Assembly: GCA_900315745.1 (NCBI GenBank)
Contig: ONAG01000017.1
Coordinates: forward strand, 1 to 48,371
From: an uncultured Prevotellaceae bacterium
GTDB taxonomy: Bacteria; Bacteroidota; Bacteroidia; Bacteroidales; Bacteroidaceae
Direction of reading: 5' to 3'
Length of the DNA stretch: 48,371 nt
Positions within the stretch are counted from its first letter, which is position 1. Every line of letters starts with the position of its first letter. Of this stretch, positions 1-8,837 are shown piece by piece. The notes below the pieces were generated by a model. It worked only from the letters and a program-made list of their open reading frames with translations, was not told where the DNA came from and ran no database searches. The position numbers and the translations under genes were made by a program.

Positions 1-696
1 TGTGCCACTACCATGCCAAGGTTCTTTTACTGTTGCTACATTCTCGGTGAAATCAATGGGATAATCAGATCTGTATAATTGCAAGTTGTCGATAAACAGC
101 TTTGCATTATTTCCAGAACCTTGATTCACCGCCTGTCCACCAATTTGGAAATAACCCTCGGTTGCTTCGGTGATTTCAAAGGCAACATAGTCGGTTGTCC
201 ATATACCATAAGGGAATGTTTTTGAATTAGAGATATACGCAGTGCCATTGGTAGTGATGAACCCCAACTTTGATGTGAACACTGAAGCAGCATCGTTATT
301 GTTGTATGCATCTACTTTCAATACATAATATCCTTTTGACAAAGAGACATTATCAGACTTGTAAGTGACTATTCCGTTCCATCCTACGGAAAAGCCAAAC
401 ATATTGCCGGTTCCATCTGAAGGAGCTCCGACTCCAGCCACGGTTCCTGCCCCACCAACTTGAACGACGGCAGAGCAACTCCATGACGCCCAACTCGTGT
501 TTTCCCATCCGTTTTCAAGATAATCGATGCTGTTGTTGACATTGTCGCCTCCAGAGAGAGCTCCTGTATAGGCTTCAATATTCTCGAATCCCGGATCTGC
601 GATGTACTGCGCTGTGACATCGTCAAGTGCATAAGTGTTAATGGAAAATGCCCATGCTAATGCCGAAACAGCTAGTAATAATAGTCTTGGTTTCAT
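1..696 (-). CDS. Secreted protein with jelly-roll/CBM-like domain (C-terminus cut by window edge)
   Basis: An open frame of 232 codons runs from an ATG at 696-694 to the window edge without a stop, so the 3' part is missing. The protein starts with a clear signal peptide: MKPR, a Leu/Ala-rich core, and probable cleavage near TYA. After that comes a Gly/Asn/aromatic-rich stretch ending in FIDNLQLYR, which is typical of the last strand of galactose-binding or CBM4/9-like beta-sandwiches. The pattern 'DPGFEN...ENGW' near the N-terminus also fits that fold. It is probably exported and binds glycan, or carries a catalytic domain beyond the edge. The enzyme class cannot be told from this fragment. 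A -7 type promoter box lies at 759-766. Confidence is high that it is a gene and low on function. Confidence 0.8.
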   Translation of the reverse strand, partial: MKPRLLLLAVSALAWAFSINTYALDDVTAQYIADPGFENIEAYTGALSGGDNVNNSIDYLENGWENTSWASWSCSAVVQVGGAGTVAGVGAPSDGTGNMFGFSVGWNGIVTYKSDNVSLSKGYYVLKVDAYNNNDAASVFTSKLGFITTNGTAYISNSKTFPYGIWTTDYVAFEITEATEGYFQIGGQAVNQGSGNNAKLFIDNLQLYRSDYPIDFTENVATVKEPWHGSGT

Positions 697-758
697 AATA
701 GATTGTTTTAAAATAAGATATTTGATATGTTTTGTTGGCACTATCTCATATTTGGCAA

Positions 759-766
759 CAAAAATA
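759..766 (-). promoter_or_regulatory. Putative -7 promoter box for the secreted protein
   Basis: Read on the minus strand this is TATTTTTG, a match to the Bacteroidetes -7 consensus TAnnTTTG, about 63 nt upstream of the ATG at 696. No -33 TTTG is seen at the usual spacing. The rest of the 697-867 gap is A/T-rich, including a run of A at about 769-778, and holds no other recognisable feature. Confidence 0.4.
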
Positions 767-867
767 ACAAAAAAAAAAGAAAACATCTTTCTTTTTCTTT
801 CAAAAAAACGCCATTAAAGAAAAAAAAACAGAGAAAAAGCAAACTACTAAGTGAAAAAGGCTGAAAA

Positions 868-1551
868 TCATTCCTTGCATAAAGAATACCATTCAGCCAA
901 TGCTGGACGTGGGACACCTTTTTTCACTGCCAAATCCAAATCTTCTTTTGCCTCTCGCCTGCGCCCCAACTTTAGTCTGACATTAGCCCTATTGAGAATA
1001 AAGTCGGTGTCTTCAGGCGCACGTTTCATTGCTTCCCCATAATCATACTCTGCCAATTCAAGCATGTTTCGTTCCAATTCCATACCACCCCTTGCGGCAT
1101 ATGCCACAGCGCTGTCGGGATGCAATTGTATCAATTGGTTGATTAGGTTCATTGCTTCTGTGTAATGCATGTCTTTTTGGCAAAGCAATGCCAAGCCCAA
1201 CATACCATTGAAATTCCCCGGTACAATCTTCAGCATCGCTTCATAATCCCTTCTGGCATATTTGTAGCGATGTAGTTTCTCATAAGTATAAGCGCGATAA
1301 TAAAGTGCAGCAACATTGTTGGTATCCCTTTTGAGTATGGCATCATATTCCTTTTGTGCATACTCCCATTGTTGAAGCATCATGTTCCATGACGCCTTTT
1401 TCAGACGCAGGTCTATATTGTCAGGAAACTTTCTAAGTTTTTCAGATGCCGCATCCAAAGAATCAAGATAATGTGCGTTACCTTGTGCCTTGATGTTCTG
1501 TGTGAAGCACCCACAAACAATAACAACCAAGAAGAGTGTCTTTAATTTCAA
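868..1551 (-). CDS. Exported tetratricopeptide-repeat (TPR) protein
   Basis: A 227-residue protein with an N-terminal hydrophobic signal (MKLKTLFLVVIVCGC...KAQ). It could be cleaved after the AQ, or be a lipoprotein at the second Cys, but the residue before GC is Cys rather than the usual Ala/Ser, so the lipobox is poor. The mature part is built of about four to five 34-residue helical repeats with TPR signatures (Ala at position 8, Tyr at 11, Ala at 20, Pro at 32), for example AALYYRAYTYEKL and AVAYAARGGMELE. TPR proteins are protein-binding scaffolds, and nothing here reveals the partner. It stands alone between the secreted protein and the leu operon, with its own promoter box at 1592-1599. 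Its stop is close to the 3' gap before 697-867. Confidence 0.8.
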   Translation of the reverse strand: MKLKTLFLVVIVCGCFTQNIKAQGNAHYLDSLDAASEKLRKFPDNIDLRLKKASWNMMLQQWEYAQKEYDAILKRDTNNVAALYYRAYTYEKLHRYKYARRDYEAMLKIVPGNFNGMLGLALLCQKDMHYTEAMNLINQLIQLHPDSAVAYAARGGMELERNMLELAEYDYGEAMKRAPEDTDFILNRANVRLKLGRRREAKEDLDLAVKKGVPRPALAEWYSLCKE

Positions 1552-1591
1552 AATGACATAATTTTTATAGTGAAACGAAAGATTGTTAAAG

Positions 1592-1599
1592 CAAAGGTA
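1592..1599 (-). promoter_or_regulatory. Putative -7 promoter box for the TPR gene
   Basis: The minus strand reads TACCTTTG, an exact TAnnTTTG match, about 41 nt upstream of the TPR start codon at 1551. No convincing -33 TTTG lies 19-21 nt further upstream. Confidence 0.45.
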
Positions 1600-1681
1600 A
1601 TCAATAAATAAAGAAACGAGGAAAAATTGTCATGCAATTAAGCATTTTTGCACATTATCAATCAAAGATAACATTTGCAAA

Positions 1682-1716
1682 GGTGCCTGTTTCACAAATA
1701 GTTGGAAACAGGCACC
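1682..1716 (-). terminator. Terminator hairpin of the leu operon
   Basis: A perfect 12-bp inverted repeat (GGTGCCTGTTTC / GAAACAGGCACC) with an 11-nt loop sits just after the leuB stop codon (1723). On the minus strand it is followed only by TTTGC, so the U-tract is short. The position and the GC-rich stem still make it the likely end of the leu transcript. Confidence 0.7.
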
Positions 1717-1722
1717 TAATGT

Positions 1723-2784
1723 TCAATTGTTTTTTATCCAGTTTACAATCCATTCACCAACCTCTTTAGTCCCATATAGTTTGCCACCTTCAACTTGTAT
1801 TTCAGGCGTACGAACATTTGCGTCGAGACTTGCGCTTACGGCTTTGCGTATCAAATCACCTTCCTCAAAAAGATTGAAATATTCGAGCATCATGGCAGTA
1901 GACAATATTTGAGCCAAAGGGTTGGCGATATTCTTGCCCGCAGCCTGTGGCCAAGAGCCATGAACAGGTTCGAAGACAGGTGTGCTTTCACCCGTTGAAG
2001 CAGAAGGCAACAATCCCATGGAACCAGAGATACAACTGCCTTCATCAGTCAAGATGTCCCCAAATGTATTTTCTGTCACTATCACATCGAAGAACTTAGG
2101 CTCTAAAATCATTCTCATGGAAGCATTATCCACAAACATGTAGTCAACCTTGATGTCAGGATTCAAAGGTTCCATTTCCTTGGCAATTTGTCGCCACAAT
2201 CTGCTTGAAGCTAAGATATTGGCCTTATCAACGACGGTTAGGTGGTGATTTCTTTTTCTCGCATATTCGAAGCCAACATTCAGTATTCTTTCCACTTCAG
2301 GGCGAGTGTAATAATTTGTATCATACGCCTTGTCATTGTCTTGGTATTTTTCTCCGAAATACATGCCCCCAGTCAGTTCGCGTATGCATACGAAATCAGC
2401 ACCCTCCACCAGTTCGTCCTTGAGAGGGCTTTTATGTACGAGGCATTTGAACGTTTGTATGGGTCTGATGTTGGCATACAATCCCAGTTTCTTCCTCATT
2501 GCGAGCAATCCCTGTTCCGGACGCACTTTTGAAGTTGGGTCGTTGTCATATTTAGGGTCACCCACAGCAGCGAAGAGCACAGCATCAGCATTTTGGCAAA
2601 TCTTGAAAGTTTCTTCAGGGAAAGGGTCTCCCACCACATCAATGGCATGAGCGCCCGCCAAAGCCTCTTCGTATTCTATTTGATGTCCGAATTTTTCAGC
2701 TATGGCATCCAGCACGCCAATGCCTTGTTTCATTATCTCAGGTCCTATTCCATCACCTGCTAAGACAGCAATTTTCAGTTTCAT
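1723..2784 (-). CDS. leuB: 3-isopropylmalate dehydrogenase
   Basis: A 353-residue cytoplasmic enzyme that oxidises and decarboxylates (2R,3S)-3-isopropylmalate to 2-oxoisocaproate with NAD+, the third step of leucine synthesis. LeuB homologues also act on erythro-3-methylmalate in the citramalate route to isoleucine. The sequence shows the decarboxylating dehydrogenase fold: GDGIGPEI near residue 10, the substrate-binding [10 protein letters not shown] segment (about 135-145), the metal-binding stretch with VDNASMRMI and [11 protein letters not shown] (about 218-250), and the NAD-binding [18 protein letters not shown] segment. Length is normal for the family. It is the last gene of the operon, 11 nt after the second synthase, and is followed by the hairpin at 1682-1716. 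Confidence 0.96.
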   Translation of the reverse strand: MKLKIAVLAGDGIGPEIMKQGIGVLDAIAEKFGHQIEYEEALAGAHAIDVVGDPFPEETFKICQNADAVLFAAVGDPKYDNDPTSKVRPEQGLLAMRKKLGLYANIRPIQTFKCLVHKSPLKDELVEGADFVCIRELTGGMYFGEKYQDNDKAYDTNYYTRPEVERILNVGFEYARKRNHHLTVVDKANILASSRLWRQIAKEMEPLNPDIKVDYMFVDNASMRMILEPKFFDVIVTENTFGDILTDEGSCISGSMGLLPSASTGESTPVFEPVHGSWPQAAGKNIANPLAQILSTAMMLEYFNLFEEGDLIRKAVSASLDANVRTPEIQVEGGKLYGTKEVGEWIVNWIKNN

Positions 2785-2795
2785 AGCAAAAACAT

Positions 2796-4364
2796 TTAGA
2801 AATTAGATTCATCTTCATATATATTGAGCATTCTCAGGGTAGCCTTGATGGCAGCTTCCGTTTGGTCTGCGTCAAGGCCTCTTGTTCTAATCATCTTGTC
2901 TCCATGCCTCCATGTGATGACAGTTTGCACAAGAGCGTCTGTCCTACCGCCAGGAGGTATGGTAACAGCATAATTGGCAAGGATAGGGAAAGTCCTATCG
3001 AGGTTTGTCTTGAATATTTTCCTTAGTGCTTTTACGAAGGCGTCATATTGACCATCTCCAGTTGATTCCGCAGCATATTGTTTGCCTCGTATTTCAACTT
3101 TGATGCTTGCTATGGGTTTCAGCCCATAAGTAGAGGTCACCATATAACTAATAAGCTTTACCTTCTCTTCAGGCGTAGTGTGTTTCAGAACATCATTGAC
3201 GATATAAGGCAAGTCTTCTTGAGTGACGATTTCCTTTCTTTCCCCAAGTTCTGTAATACGTCGAGTGACCTTTGCCATTTGGTCGGGGGTAAGTTCAAGT
3301 CCCAGTTTTTGCAAATTCAGTGCAATGTTGGCCTTTCCGCTGTTTTTTCCAAGAGCATATTCGCGACTTCTTCCAAAGCGTTCGGGAACGAGTTCGTTGC
3401 AATACAAGTTGTCTTTGTTGTCACCATCAGCATGCACGCCAGCCACTTGCGTGAAGACATTATCCCCCACGATAGGTTGGTTTGGCGCTATTGCTATGCC
3501 GCTATACTCTTCCACCATCCTGCTAATGTCATTGAGTTTGTCCTCTTTGATATGTGTCTGCGCCTTGAACTGGTCCTTTAGTATTACCTGAACACTTGCG
3601 AGAGGTGCATTGCCACAGCGTTCTCCCAAGCCATTGACAGTGACATGAATGCCCTTGGCACCACATAGCACGGCAGCTAATGAGTTGGACACTGCCAGAT
3701 CATAATCATTATGGGCATGAAAATCAAAATGGGCATCCGGATACCTTTTGCGCATCTTCCTGAAGAACTCTATCACTTGCAGCGGGTTTGTAATGCCAAG
3801 AGTATCAGGGAGCATGAACCGCCTGATGTTTGTATGGTATAGCTTGTCCATAACATGATAGACATAATCAGGAGACTCGAGCATGCCCTTGCTCCAATCT
3901 TCAAGATACAGGTTTACTCCCATGCCAAGATGTTCGGCATAGTCAAGCGACCTCATGATGTCATCGACATGTTCATCTGCCGTTTTGTGAAGTTGCTGCC
4001 TGCAATGCTTGAGCGAACCCTTAGCCAGCAAGTTGATGTTTCTGCATCCACAGCCATGAATCCAGTCAAGTGACAGTTTGCCGTCAACAAATCCGAGCAC
4101 CTCGATGCGGTCAAGTTTGTCTTCCTTTTCAGCAAAGGCACATATTAGTTTCACGGCAGCCTTTTCACCATCCGACACCCTTGCAGAAGCCACTTCCACC
4201 CTATCCACATTGATATCATTGATGAGCATTCTTGCTATCATCAATTTCTCGTGGGGCAAAAACGAGACACCACTTGTCTGCTCGCCATCCCTCAAGGTGC
4301 TGTCCATGATTTCCACAAACGGGTGCAGAAATGGGGCTTCTCTTATTTGTTCATCTGTTCCCAT
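2796..4364 (-). CDS. Second LeuA-family synthase (probable citramalate synthase)
   Basis: A 522-residue member of the LeuA/homocitrate/citramalate synthase family, distinct from the leuA at 6345. The HMGL-type TIM barrel begins with [18 protein letters not shown] (residues about 18-35), which holds the metal-binding Asp and the catalytic Arg. [12 protein letters not shown] (about 217) carries the second metal-ligand His pair. [15 protein letters not shown] follows, then a C-terminal LeuA dimer/regulatory domain (about 385-515). The family condenses acetyl-CoA with a 2-oxo acid. The organism already has a LeuA in this operon, and the operon leader is isoleucine-rich, so the likely substrate is pyruvate, giving (R)-citramalate for isoleucine. 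This is inference; residue-level specificity was not tested. The ATG at 4364 overlaps the leuD 3' end by 22 nt, which suggests coupled translation. Confidence 0.85.
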   Translation of the reverse strand: MGTDEQIREAPFLHPFVEIMDSTLRDGEQTSGVSFLPHEKLMIARMLINDINVDRVEVASARVSDGEKAAVKLICAFAEKEDKLDRIEVLGFVDGKLSLDWIHGCGCRNINLLAKGSLKHCRQQLHKTADEHVDDIMRSLDYAEHLGMGVNLYLEDWSKGMLESPDYVYHVMDKLYHTNIRRFMLPDTLGITNPLQVIEFFRKMRKRYPDAHFDFHAHNDYDLAVSNSLAAVLCGAKGIHVTVNGLGERCGNAPLASVQVILKDQFKAQTHIKEDKLNDISRMVEEYSGIAIAPNQPIVGDNVFTQVAGVHADGDNKDNLYCNELVPERFGRSREYALGKNSGKANIALNLQKLGLELTPDQMAKVTRRITELGERKEIVTQEDLPYIVNDVLKHTTPEEKVKLISYMVTSTYGLKPIASIKVEIRGKQYAAESTGDGQYDAFVKALRKIFKTNLDRTFPILANYAVTIPPGGRTDALVQTVITWRHGDKMIRTRGLDADQTEAAIKATLRMLNIYEDESNF

Positions 4365-4933
4365 GCCACGATTTTGTCAATATTATGCAACAAGAAATCG
4401 ATGTCGTCAAGACCATTTACAAGACAGTGTTTTTTGTATCCATTGATTTCAAAAAACTCACTTTCACCTGTTGCCAAATTTGTCACTTTCTGGTTTGGCA
4501 AGTCCACTTCGACTTCCATTTTGGGGTTATCATAAATGCTTTTAAAAAGACGTTCCAAGAACCCTTCTGTAACGACGACAGGCAAGACGAAATTGTTTAG
4601 CTCGTTGTTCTTGTGAATATCTGCGAAAAAAGAACTAATGACCACTCTGAATCCATAGCCTGCTATTGCCCACGCCGCATGTTCCCTTGACGAGCCTGAG
4701 CCAAAGTTCTTGCCAGCCACCAAGATGCAACCTCCATAGGCAGGATTGTTGAGTACAAAATCCTTTACGGGTTGTCCATCCTTGTCGTATCTCCAGTCGC
4801 GGAAAAGATTGTCTCCCAACCCCTCTTTGTCTGTAGCTTTGAGGAATCTTGCAGGTATGATTTGGTCTGTATCCACATTCTCCAAAGGCAGGGGAACGCA
4901 GGTTGACTTGATGATGTTGAATTTTTGTTTCAT
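4343..4933 (-). CDS. leuD: 3-isopropylmalate dehydratase small subunit
   Basis: A 196-residue small subunit of isopropylmalate isomerase, which pairs with LeuC to turn 2-isopropylmalate into 3-isopropylmalate. LeuCD also commonly handles citramalate. Visible family motifs are the N-terminal PLPLENVDTDQIIPARFL segment and the substrate-binding-loop region NFGSGSSREHAAWAI. The frame is open further upstream to an ATG at 4972, but that would overlap leuC by about 30 nt and add 13 residues (to MKQKF) not expected in the family. The ATG at 4933, 7 nt after the leuC stop, starts the conserved region and was chosen. Its 3' end overlaps the next synthase gene by 22 nt. Confidence 0.95.
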   Translation of the reverse strand: MKQKFNIIKSTCVPLPLENVDTDQIIPARFLKATDKEGLGDNLFRDWRYDKDGQPVKDFVLNNPAYGGCILVAGKNFGSGSSREHAAWAIAGYGFRVVISSFFADIHKNNELNNFVLPVVVTEGFLERLFKSIYDNPKMEVEVDLPNQKVTNLATGESEFFEINGYKKHCLVNGLDDIDFLLHNIDKIVAWEQMNK

Positions 4934-4940
4934 AGTTATG

Positions 4941-6338
4941 TCAGGATAAAAGTGTTCTTGGATCGGTGACAACCCCTGTTACTGCAGCGGCGGCAGCCAC
5001 AAGAGGACTTGCCAAGATGGTACGTGCCCCAGGCCCTTGTCGTCCTTCAAAATTGCGGTTGCTTGTGGAAACGCAATATTTTCCAGCAGGCACCTTGTCG
5101 TCGTTCATTGCGAGGCAAGCCGAACATCCAGGCTGGCGTATTTCAAAGCCGGCGTCTTTCAAGATGCCGTCCAATCCTTCACTAATGATTTGTTTATAGA
5201 CAGCCCAACTGCCAGGTACGAGCCATGCCGTAACCCCTTCCGCCTTATGACGTCCTTTGACAATGGAAGCGAAAGCTCTGAAGTCCTCTATCCTGCCATT
5301 GGTGCAAGCACCAAGGAAGACATAGTCTATCGGAAGGCCTATTAGTTTTTGCCCCTCATGCAATCCCATGTAGTCCAACGACTTCATGAAAGAGGCAGGT
5401 TCTTGGTCAGTAATGGAATCCGCATAAGGAATTGTATCATCAATACCCATGCCCATACCCGGATTTGTGCCATAGGTGATGCGTGGCTGTATGTCTGCTG
5501 CATCAAAAAACAATTCTTTATCAAATACGGCATCATCACCACTTTTCAGTGTTCTCCAATACGACACCGCCTTATCCCATTCATCACCTTTTGGTGCAAA
5601 CTCCCTATTTTTCAGATAATTGAAAGTGGTTTCATCTGGAGCTATGAAGCCTCCTCTTGCACCCATCTCAATGCTAAGGTTGCAAAGAGTAAGCCTCTCC
5701 TCCATGGACATTGCCCTGACCACTTCTCCGGCATATTCCACGAAAAAGCCAGTTGCTCCAGAGGTCGATATCTTTGCCATCAGATATAAAGCAACATCCT
5801 TGGCAGTGACACCTTTTTCCAATTGTCCGTCGATGTTTATTCGCATCGATTTCGGTTTCTGTTGCAAGATGCATTGAGATGCCAGCACCATCTCCACCTC
5901 AGAAGTGCCGATACCGAAAGCCACAGCCCCCATGGCACCATGGGTTGACGTGTGGGAATCCCCACATACGATGGTCATTCCCGGCAAGGAAAGACCTTTC
6001 TCAGGACCTACAACATGAATGATGCCATTGTCGGGTGACATGACCCCAAAATATGCAAGTCCAAACTCTTCGCAGTTTCGCTTTAGAGTGTCCACCTGTT
6101 TTTTCGACACGGGGTCAGTTATCGGCTTGTCCTGGTCGTGTGTAGGTGTGTTGTGGTCGGGCATGCAATAGATTTGCTGAGGTCGGAAACATTTCAAGCC
6201 CCGTTTCCTCAGTCCGTCAAAAGCCTGTGGAGACGTAACTTCATGACAGTAAAGTCTGTCGATATACAGTTGGGTTGGTCCATCTTCAACCAGTTGCACC
6301 ACATGTTTATCCCAAATTTTGTCAAACAAGGTGTTCAT
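4941..6338 (-). CDS. leuC: 3-isopropylmalate dehydratase large subunit
   Basis: A 465-residue aconitase-family protein that carries the [4Fe-4S] cluster of isopropylmalate isomerase. The three cluster cysteines are visible: C345 in LGACTNGR, and C405 and C408 in [10 protein letters not shown]. Other family motifs are [14 protein letters not shown] (about 125-138) and the C-terminal [12 protein letters not shown]. The length is that of bacterial LeuC. It sits 6 nt downstream of leuA and 7 nt upstream of leuD, so the two subunits are made from adjacent cistrons of one transcript. Confidence 0.97.
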   Translation of the reverse strand: MNTLFDKIWDKHVVQLVEDGPTQLYIDRLYCHEVTSPQAFDGLRKRGLKCFRPQQIYCMPDHNTPTHDQDKPITDPVSKKQVDTLKRNCEEFGLAYFGVMSPDNGIIHVVGPEKGLSLPGMTIVCGDSHTSTHGAMGAVAFGIGTSEVEMVLASQCILQQKPKSMRINIDGQLEKGVTAKDVALYLMAKISTSGATGFFVEYAGEVVRAMSMEERLTLCNLSIEMGARGGFIAPDETTFNYLKNREFAPKGDEWDKAVSYWRTLKSGDDAVFDKELFFDAADIQPRITYGTNPGMGMGIDDTIPYADSITDQEPASFMKSLDYMGLHEGQKLIGLPIDYVFLGACTNGRIEDFRAFASIVKGRHKAEGVTAWLVPGSWAVYKQIISEGLDGILKDAGFEIRQPGCSACLAMNDDKVPAGKYCVSTSNRNFEGRQGPGARTILASPLVAAAAAVTGVVTDPRTLLS

Positions 6339-6344
6339 TTATCA

Positions 6345-7844
6345 TCAATTTTTGAATTTGTTTATGCAATCAATATATGCCTCCACCGATGCCGTCACTA
6401 TGTCGGTATTGGCACCAAAGCCGTAATAAAGTCCATTGTTGTACTCCACTTGCATGTGCACTTTTCCTACATCATTAGAACCCTTTGATATGGCTTGGAT
6501 TGTAAACTCCTTGAGAGTCATCTTCTTCAAGATGATTTTCTTCAATGCATTTATGGCAGCGTCCACTGGTCCATTGCCCGTTGAAGCAGCCTCAAATTTC
6601 TGTCCACTAATGTCGATGCCAATGCTTGCAACGCTCCTTACCCCCATACCTGTTGTAACTTGCAGGAAATCAAGCTTCACGGCACGTGATTCGGCAGTGT
6701 CGGCTCCAGCCAGCAACAAGATGTCAGCATCATTGACATCCTTTTTTTGGTCTGCTAACTTTAGGAATTTCTCATAGATTTTGTCCATTCGTTTGTCATC
6801 ATCCACATTGACACCAAGTACATTGAGACGATATTTGAGAGCCGCATGTCCAGAACGAGCAGTAAGAACGATTGAATTATCATCAAGTCCGATGTCCTTG
6901 GGGTCGATGATTTCGTACGTGGAAGCATTTTTTAGCACCCCATCTTGGTGTATTCCACTGGAATGGGCGAAAGCATTTCGTCCGACAATAGCCTTGTTGG
7001 GCTGCACAGGCATGTTCATCAACCCAGAGACCATTCTGCTTGTAGGGTAGATTTTTGTCGTATTGATATTAGTATCAATGTTAAGGTGTTTGTGGCATTT
7101 GAGGATCATGGCTATTTCCTCAAGAGACGTATTTCCAGCCCTTTCGCCTATGCCGTTCACAGTAACTTCCACTTGCCTTGCCCCATTAACTATTCCACTG
7201 AAAGTATTGGCAGTTGCCATTCCAAGGTCATTGTGGCAATGAGTGGAAATCACAACTTTATGAATTCCATCAACATGTTCCATGAGATATTTTATCTTTG
7301 CACCATACTCATAAGGCAAGCAGTAGCCTGTGGTATCTGGAATATTGACCACCGTTGCACCAGCCTTGATGACAGCCTCCACCACCCGTGCTAAATATTC
7401 ATTATCAGTCCTGCCGGCGTCTTCGGCATAAAATTCCACATCCTCCACATATTTTTTTGCATATTTCACAGCAGCCACGGCACGTTCTATTATTTCCTCA
7501 CGGTTGGAGTTGAACTTGTACTTGATATGCAAATCGCTGGTTCCTATGCCGGTATGAATACGTTTGTGCTTGGCATACTTCAAAGACTCAACAGCCACAT
7601 CAATGTCTTTTTCCACTGCTCTTGTCAATGCACATATCGTAGGCCATGTCACGGCTTTGGATATTTCGATGACGGAATTGAAATCCCCAGGACTTGAAAT
7701 AGGGAACCCCGCCTCAATTACATCGACGCCCAACTGTTCAAGTTGACGTGCTACTTGAATTTTCTCAATTGTGTTGAGTTGGCATCCTGGAACCTGTTCT
7801 CCATCACGGAGCGTAGTGTCAAAAATAAATAATCTGTCTGTCAT
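6345..7844 (-). CDS. leuA: 2-isopropylmalate synthase
   Basis: A 499-residue enzyme that condenses acetyl-CoA and 2-oxoisovalerate, committing carbon to leucine. The barrel opens with [17 protein letters not shown] (residues about 8-24), and the metal-binding [11 protein letters not shown] comes at about 200. [16 protein letters not shown] follows, and the C-terminal LeuA allosteric/dimer domain (about 375-495), with the [23 protein letters not shown] region, is the usual site of leucine feedback. It is the first structural gene of the operon. Its ATG lies 23 nt after the T-tract of the attenuator at 7868-7901, so its expression is expected to depend on read-through of that terminator. Confidence 0.96.
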   Translation of the reverse strand: MTDRLFIFDTTLRDGEQVPGCQLNTIEKIQVARQLEQLGVDVIEAGFPISSPGDFNSVIEISKAVTWPTICALTRAVEKDIDVAVESLKYAKHKRIHTGIGTSDLHIKYKFNSNREEIIERAVAAVKYAKKYVEDVEFYAEDAGRTDNEYLARVVEAVIKAGATVVNIPDTTGYCLPYEYGAKIKYLMEHVDGIHKVVISTHCHNDLGMATANTFSGIVNGARQVEVTVNGIGERAGNTSLEEIAMILKCHKHLNIDTNINTTKIYPTSRMVSGLMNMPVQPNKAIVGRNAFAHSSGIHQDGVLKNASTYEIIDPKDIGLDDNSIVLTARSGHAALKYRLNVLGVNVDDDKRMDKIYEKFLKLADQKKDVNDADILLLAGADTAESRAVKLDFLQVTTGMGVRSVASIGIDISGQKFEAASTGNGPVDAAINALKKIILKKMTLKEFTIQAISKGSNDVGKVHMQVEYNNGLYYGFGANTDIVTASVEAYIDCINKFKN

Positions 7845-7867
7845 TTTTTGTTATATGTTATACAAAG

Positions 7868-7901
7868 AAAAAACCTTTCCCACCACTGGAAGTGAGAAAG
7901 G
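7868..7901 (-). terminator. Attenuator (intrinsic terminator) of the leu operon leader
   Basis: On the minus strand the arms CCTTTCTCAC and GTGGGAAAGG pair over 10 bp (one G-U) around an 8-nt loop, and are followed directly by TTTTTTC. This is a textbook intrinsic terminator placed between the leader peptide stop and leuA. Its 5' arm and loop (7887-7895) are also the partner of the antiterminator segment at 7941-7949. Confidence 0.88.
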
Positions 7902-7964
7902 CTCTAATTAAAATGATGCATCATCAATCAGCACACCTAATCACTTCCATCTTCAATCTGAAGT
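7887..7964 (-). promoter_or_regulatory. Competing antiterminator / anti-antiterminator segments of the leu leader
   Basis: The RNA segment TGGAAGTGA (7949-7941), which overlaps the end of the leader reading frame, is perfectly complementary over 9 nt to TCACTTCCA (7895-7887) in the 5' arm of the terminator. The same GAAGT can instead pair with ACTTC (7964-7960) inside the leader frame. A ribosome stalled on the Ile codons would cover ACTTC and free the antiterminator. A ribosome that reaches the stop would cover 7941-7949 and allow the terminator. This is the logic of classical amino-acid attenuation. Confidence 0.78.
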
Positions 7965-8005
7965 CGGAGGATAGAAATGCTAATAATAATGATACCAATA
8001 TTCAT
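7937..8005 (-). CDS. Isoleucine-rich leader peptide of the leu operon (22 residues)
   Basis: A short frame starts with ATG at 8005 and ends with TAG at 7937. It reads MNIGIIIISISILRLQ and then six more residues. Eight of its 22 residues are Ile, including four in a row (residues 5-8), and two are Leu, next to or near the Ile cluster. It starts about a dozen nucleotides after the expected transcription start of the promoter at 8023-8054 and ends within the antiterminator, exactly where an attenuation leader should lie. The start is preceded by an A-rich stretch, as usual in Bacteroidetes. The peptide itself is not expected to have a function: its translation speed senses charged tRNA-Ile and perhaps tRNA-Leu. 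Confidence 0.85.
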   Translation of the reverse strand: MNIGIIIISISILRLQIEDGSD

Positions 8006-8022
8006 ATTTTCTAATTTTGGTG

Positions 8023-8054
8023 CAAAAGTATAACATTTTTCGATTACAGACAAA
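8023..8054 (-). promoter_or_regulatory. Promoter of the leu operon
   Basis: Read on the minus strand, TTTG (8054-8051) is followed after exactly 20 nt by TACTTTTG (8030-8023). This matches the Bacteroidetes primary-sigma consensus (-33 TTTG, -7 TAnnTTTG). Transcription would start about ten nucleotides upstream of the leader peptide ATG. Confidence 0.8.
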
Positions 8055-8092
8055 TAATTTGCAAGAAAAATTGTCCAAATTACAACAATTTG

Positions 8093-8770
8093 TCATTTTA
8101 TGGCTTCAAGAACCTGTTTTGAAATGGCTTTCATACCTTCTTTGGAAGGATGCCCATTGATCTTGTGGATGTCGTGAAGCTGGATGCATGGTATATTATA
8201 ATGTTTGCATATAGCAATGCAAGAATCATTGATGTCCTCTCTCAGTTCACTATTAAGCAAGAAATACACCTTCACATTTGGATATCTTTTCGTAATATGG
8301 TCTAAAAGGAAAGCCATTGCAGGTCTGAAGAAGTAAAAATCACCCTTTTTCCATCCCTCATACTTGTACTCTCCCACTGGTTCACCAGCCCAACTGTCAT
8401 TAGTTGCACCAAAAATTAGAATAATGTCAGGATTGCCAATGTTGTCCATTCTTGTGATAAACGACATATCCGAATAGTCATTTCCGTCATAACCTTGATA
8501 TCCTATCGTGCTTCCGCTATAAGAATTGTTGACACAAATGCGAAAGCCCCCTTCATGTGCCACTTGCCACCACCATGTCTGAGTAACATCATCCACGTCC
8601 GTACGATTACCAGGTTGTTCGTAATACCACATTTCGTTGGTAGAAGGTGTCACATAGCCTTCAAAGGTGGAATAGGAATCACCAAGAATGGAAATTGAAG
8701 GCAACTGTGCACATGCCTCCAAGGAAATAACAAGAAAAAGGAGAAGCAATTTAATATTTCTAAAATTCAT
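8093..8770 (-). CDS. SGNH/GDSL-type hydrolase lipoprotein
   Basis: A protein of about 225 residues related to SGNH/GDSL esterases, which remove acyl groups from carbohydrates or lipids. Block I is ILGDSYSTFEG with nucleophile Ser32. GATNDSWAG is the block III-like Asn motif, and DIHKINGHPSKEGMK near the C-terminus carries the Asp/His pair. An upstream in-frame ATG at 8815 would add 15 residues with no signal character. The ATG at 8770 (MNFRNIKLLLLFLVISLEAC) gives a proper signal ending at Cys20, so it was chosen. The lipobox LEAC is slightly unusual, with Glu at -2. It lies downstream of dnaB on the same strand and may act on acetylated or feruloylated hemicellulose. That role is only suggested by the glycan genes nearby. 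Confidence 0.85.
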   Translation of the reverse strand: MNFRNIKLLLLFLVISLEACAQLPSISILGDSYSTFEGYVTPSTNEMWYYEQPGNRTDVDDVTQTWWWQVAHEGGFRICVNNSYSGSTIGYQGYDGNDYSDMSFITRMDNIGNPDIILIFGATNDSWAGEPVGEYKYEGWKKGDFYFFRPAMAFLLDHITKRYPNVKVYFLLNSELREDINDSCIAICKHYNIPCIQLHDIHKINGHPSKEGMKAISKQVLEAIK

Positions 8771-8837
8771 GGCAGTTCTTTTTAAATCATTAATTCTAAA
8801 AACTGTTGTCTTCATATAATATTAAGGTATTGAATTA

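Noticed and set aside
769-848. Homopolymer A-runs upstream of the first gene as a phase-variation tract
   Set aside because: The runs lie in a generally A/T-rich gap and there is no invertible repeat or evidence of altered reading frame; background composition is a sufficient explanation.
4934-4972. Upstream start for leuD at 4972
   Set aside because: It would overlap the leuC 3' end and add residues not expected in LeuD. The ATG at 4933 sits directly at the conserved N-terminus.
7868-8010. T-box or metabolite riboswitch upstream of leuA
   Set aside because: No T-box bulge sequence (TGGNACCGCG-like) or known aptamer core is visible. The translated Ile-rich frame and exclusive stems explain the region as attenuation.
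8771-8815. Upstream start for the SGNH hydrolase at 8815
   Set aside because: The extra 15 residues are not signal-like and would bury the signal peptide that begins at the Met at 8770.
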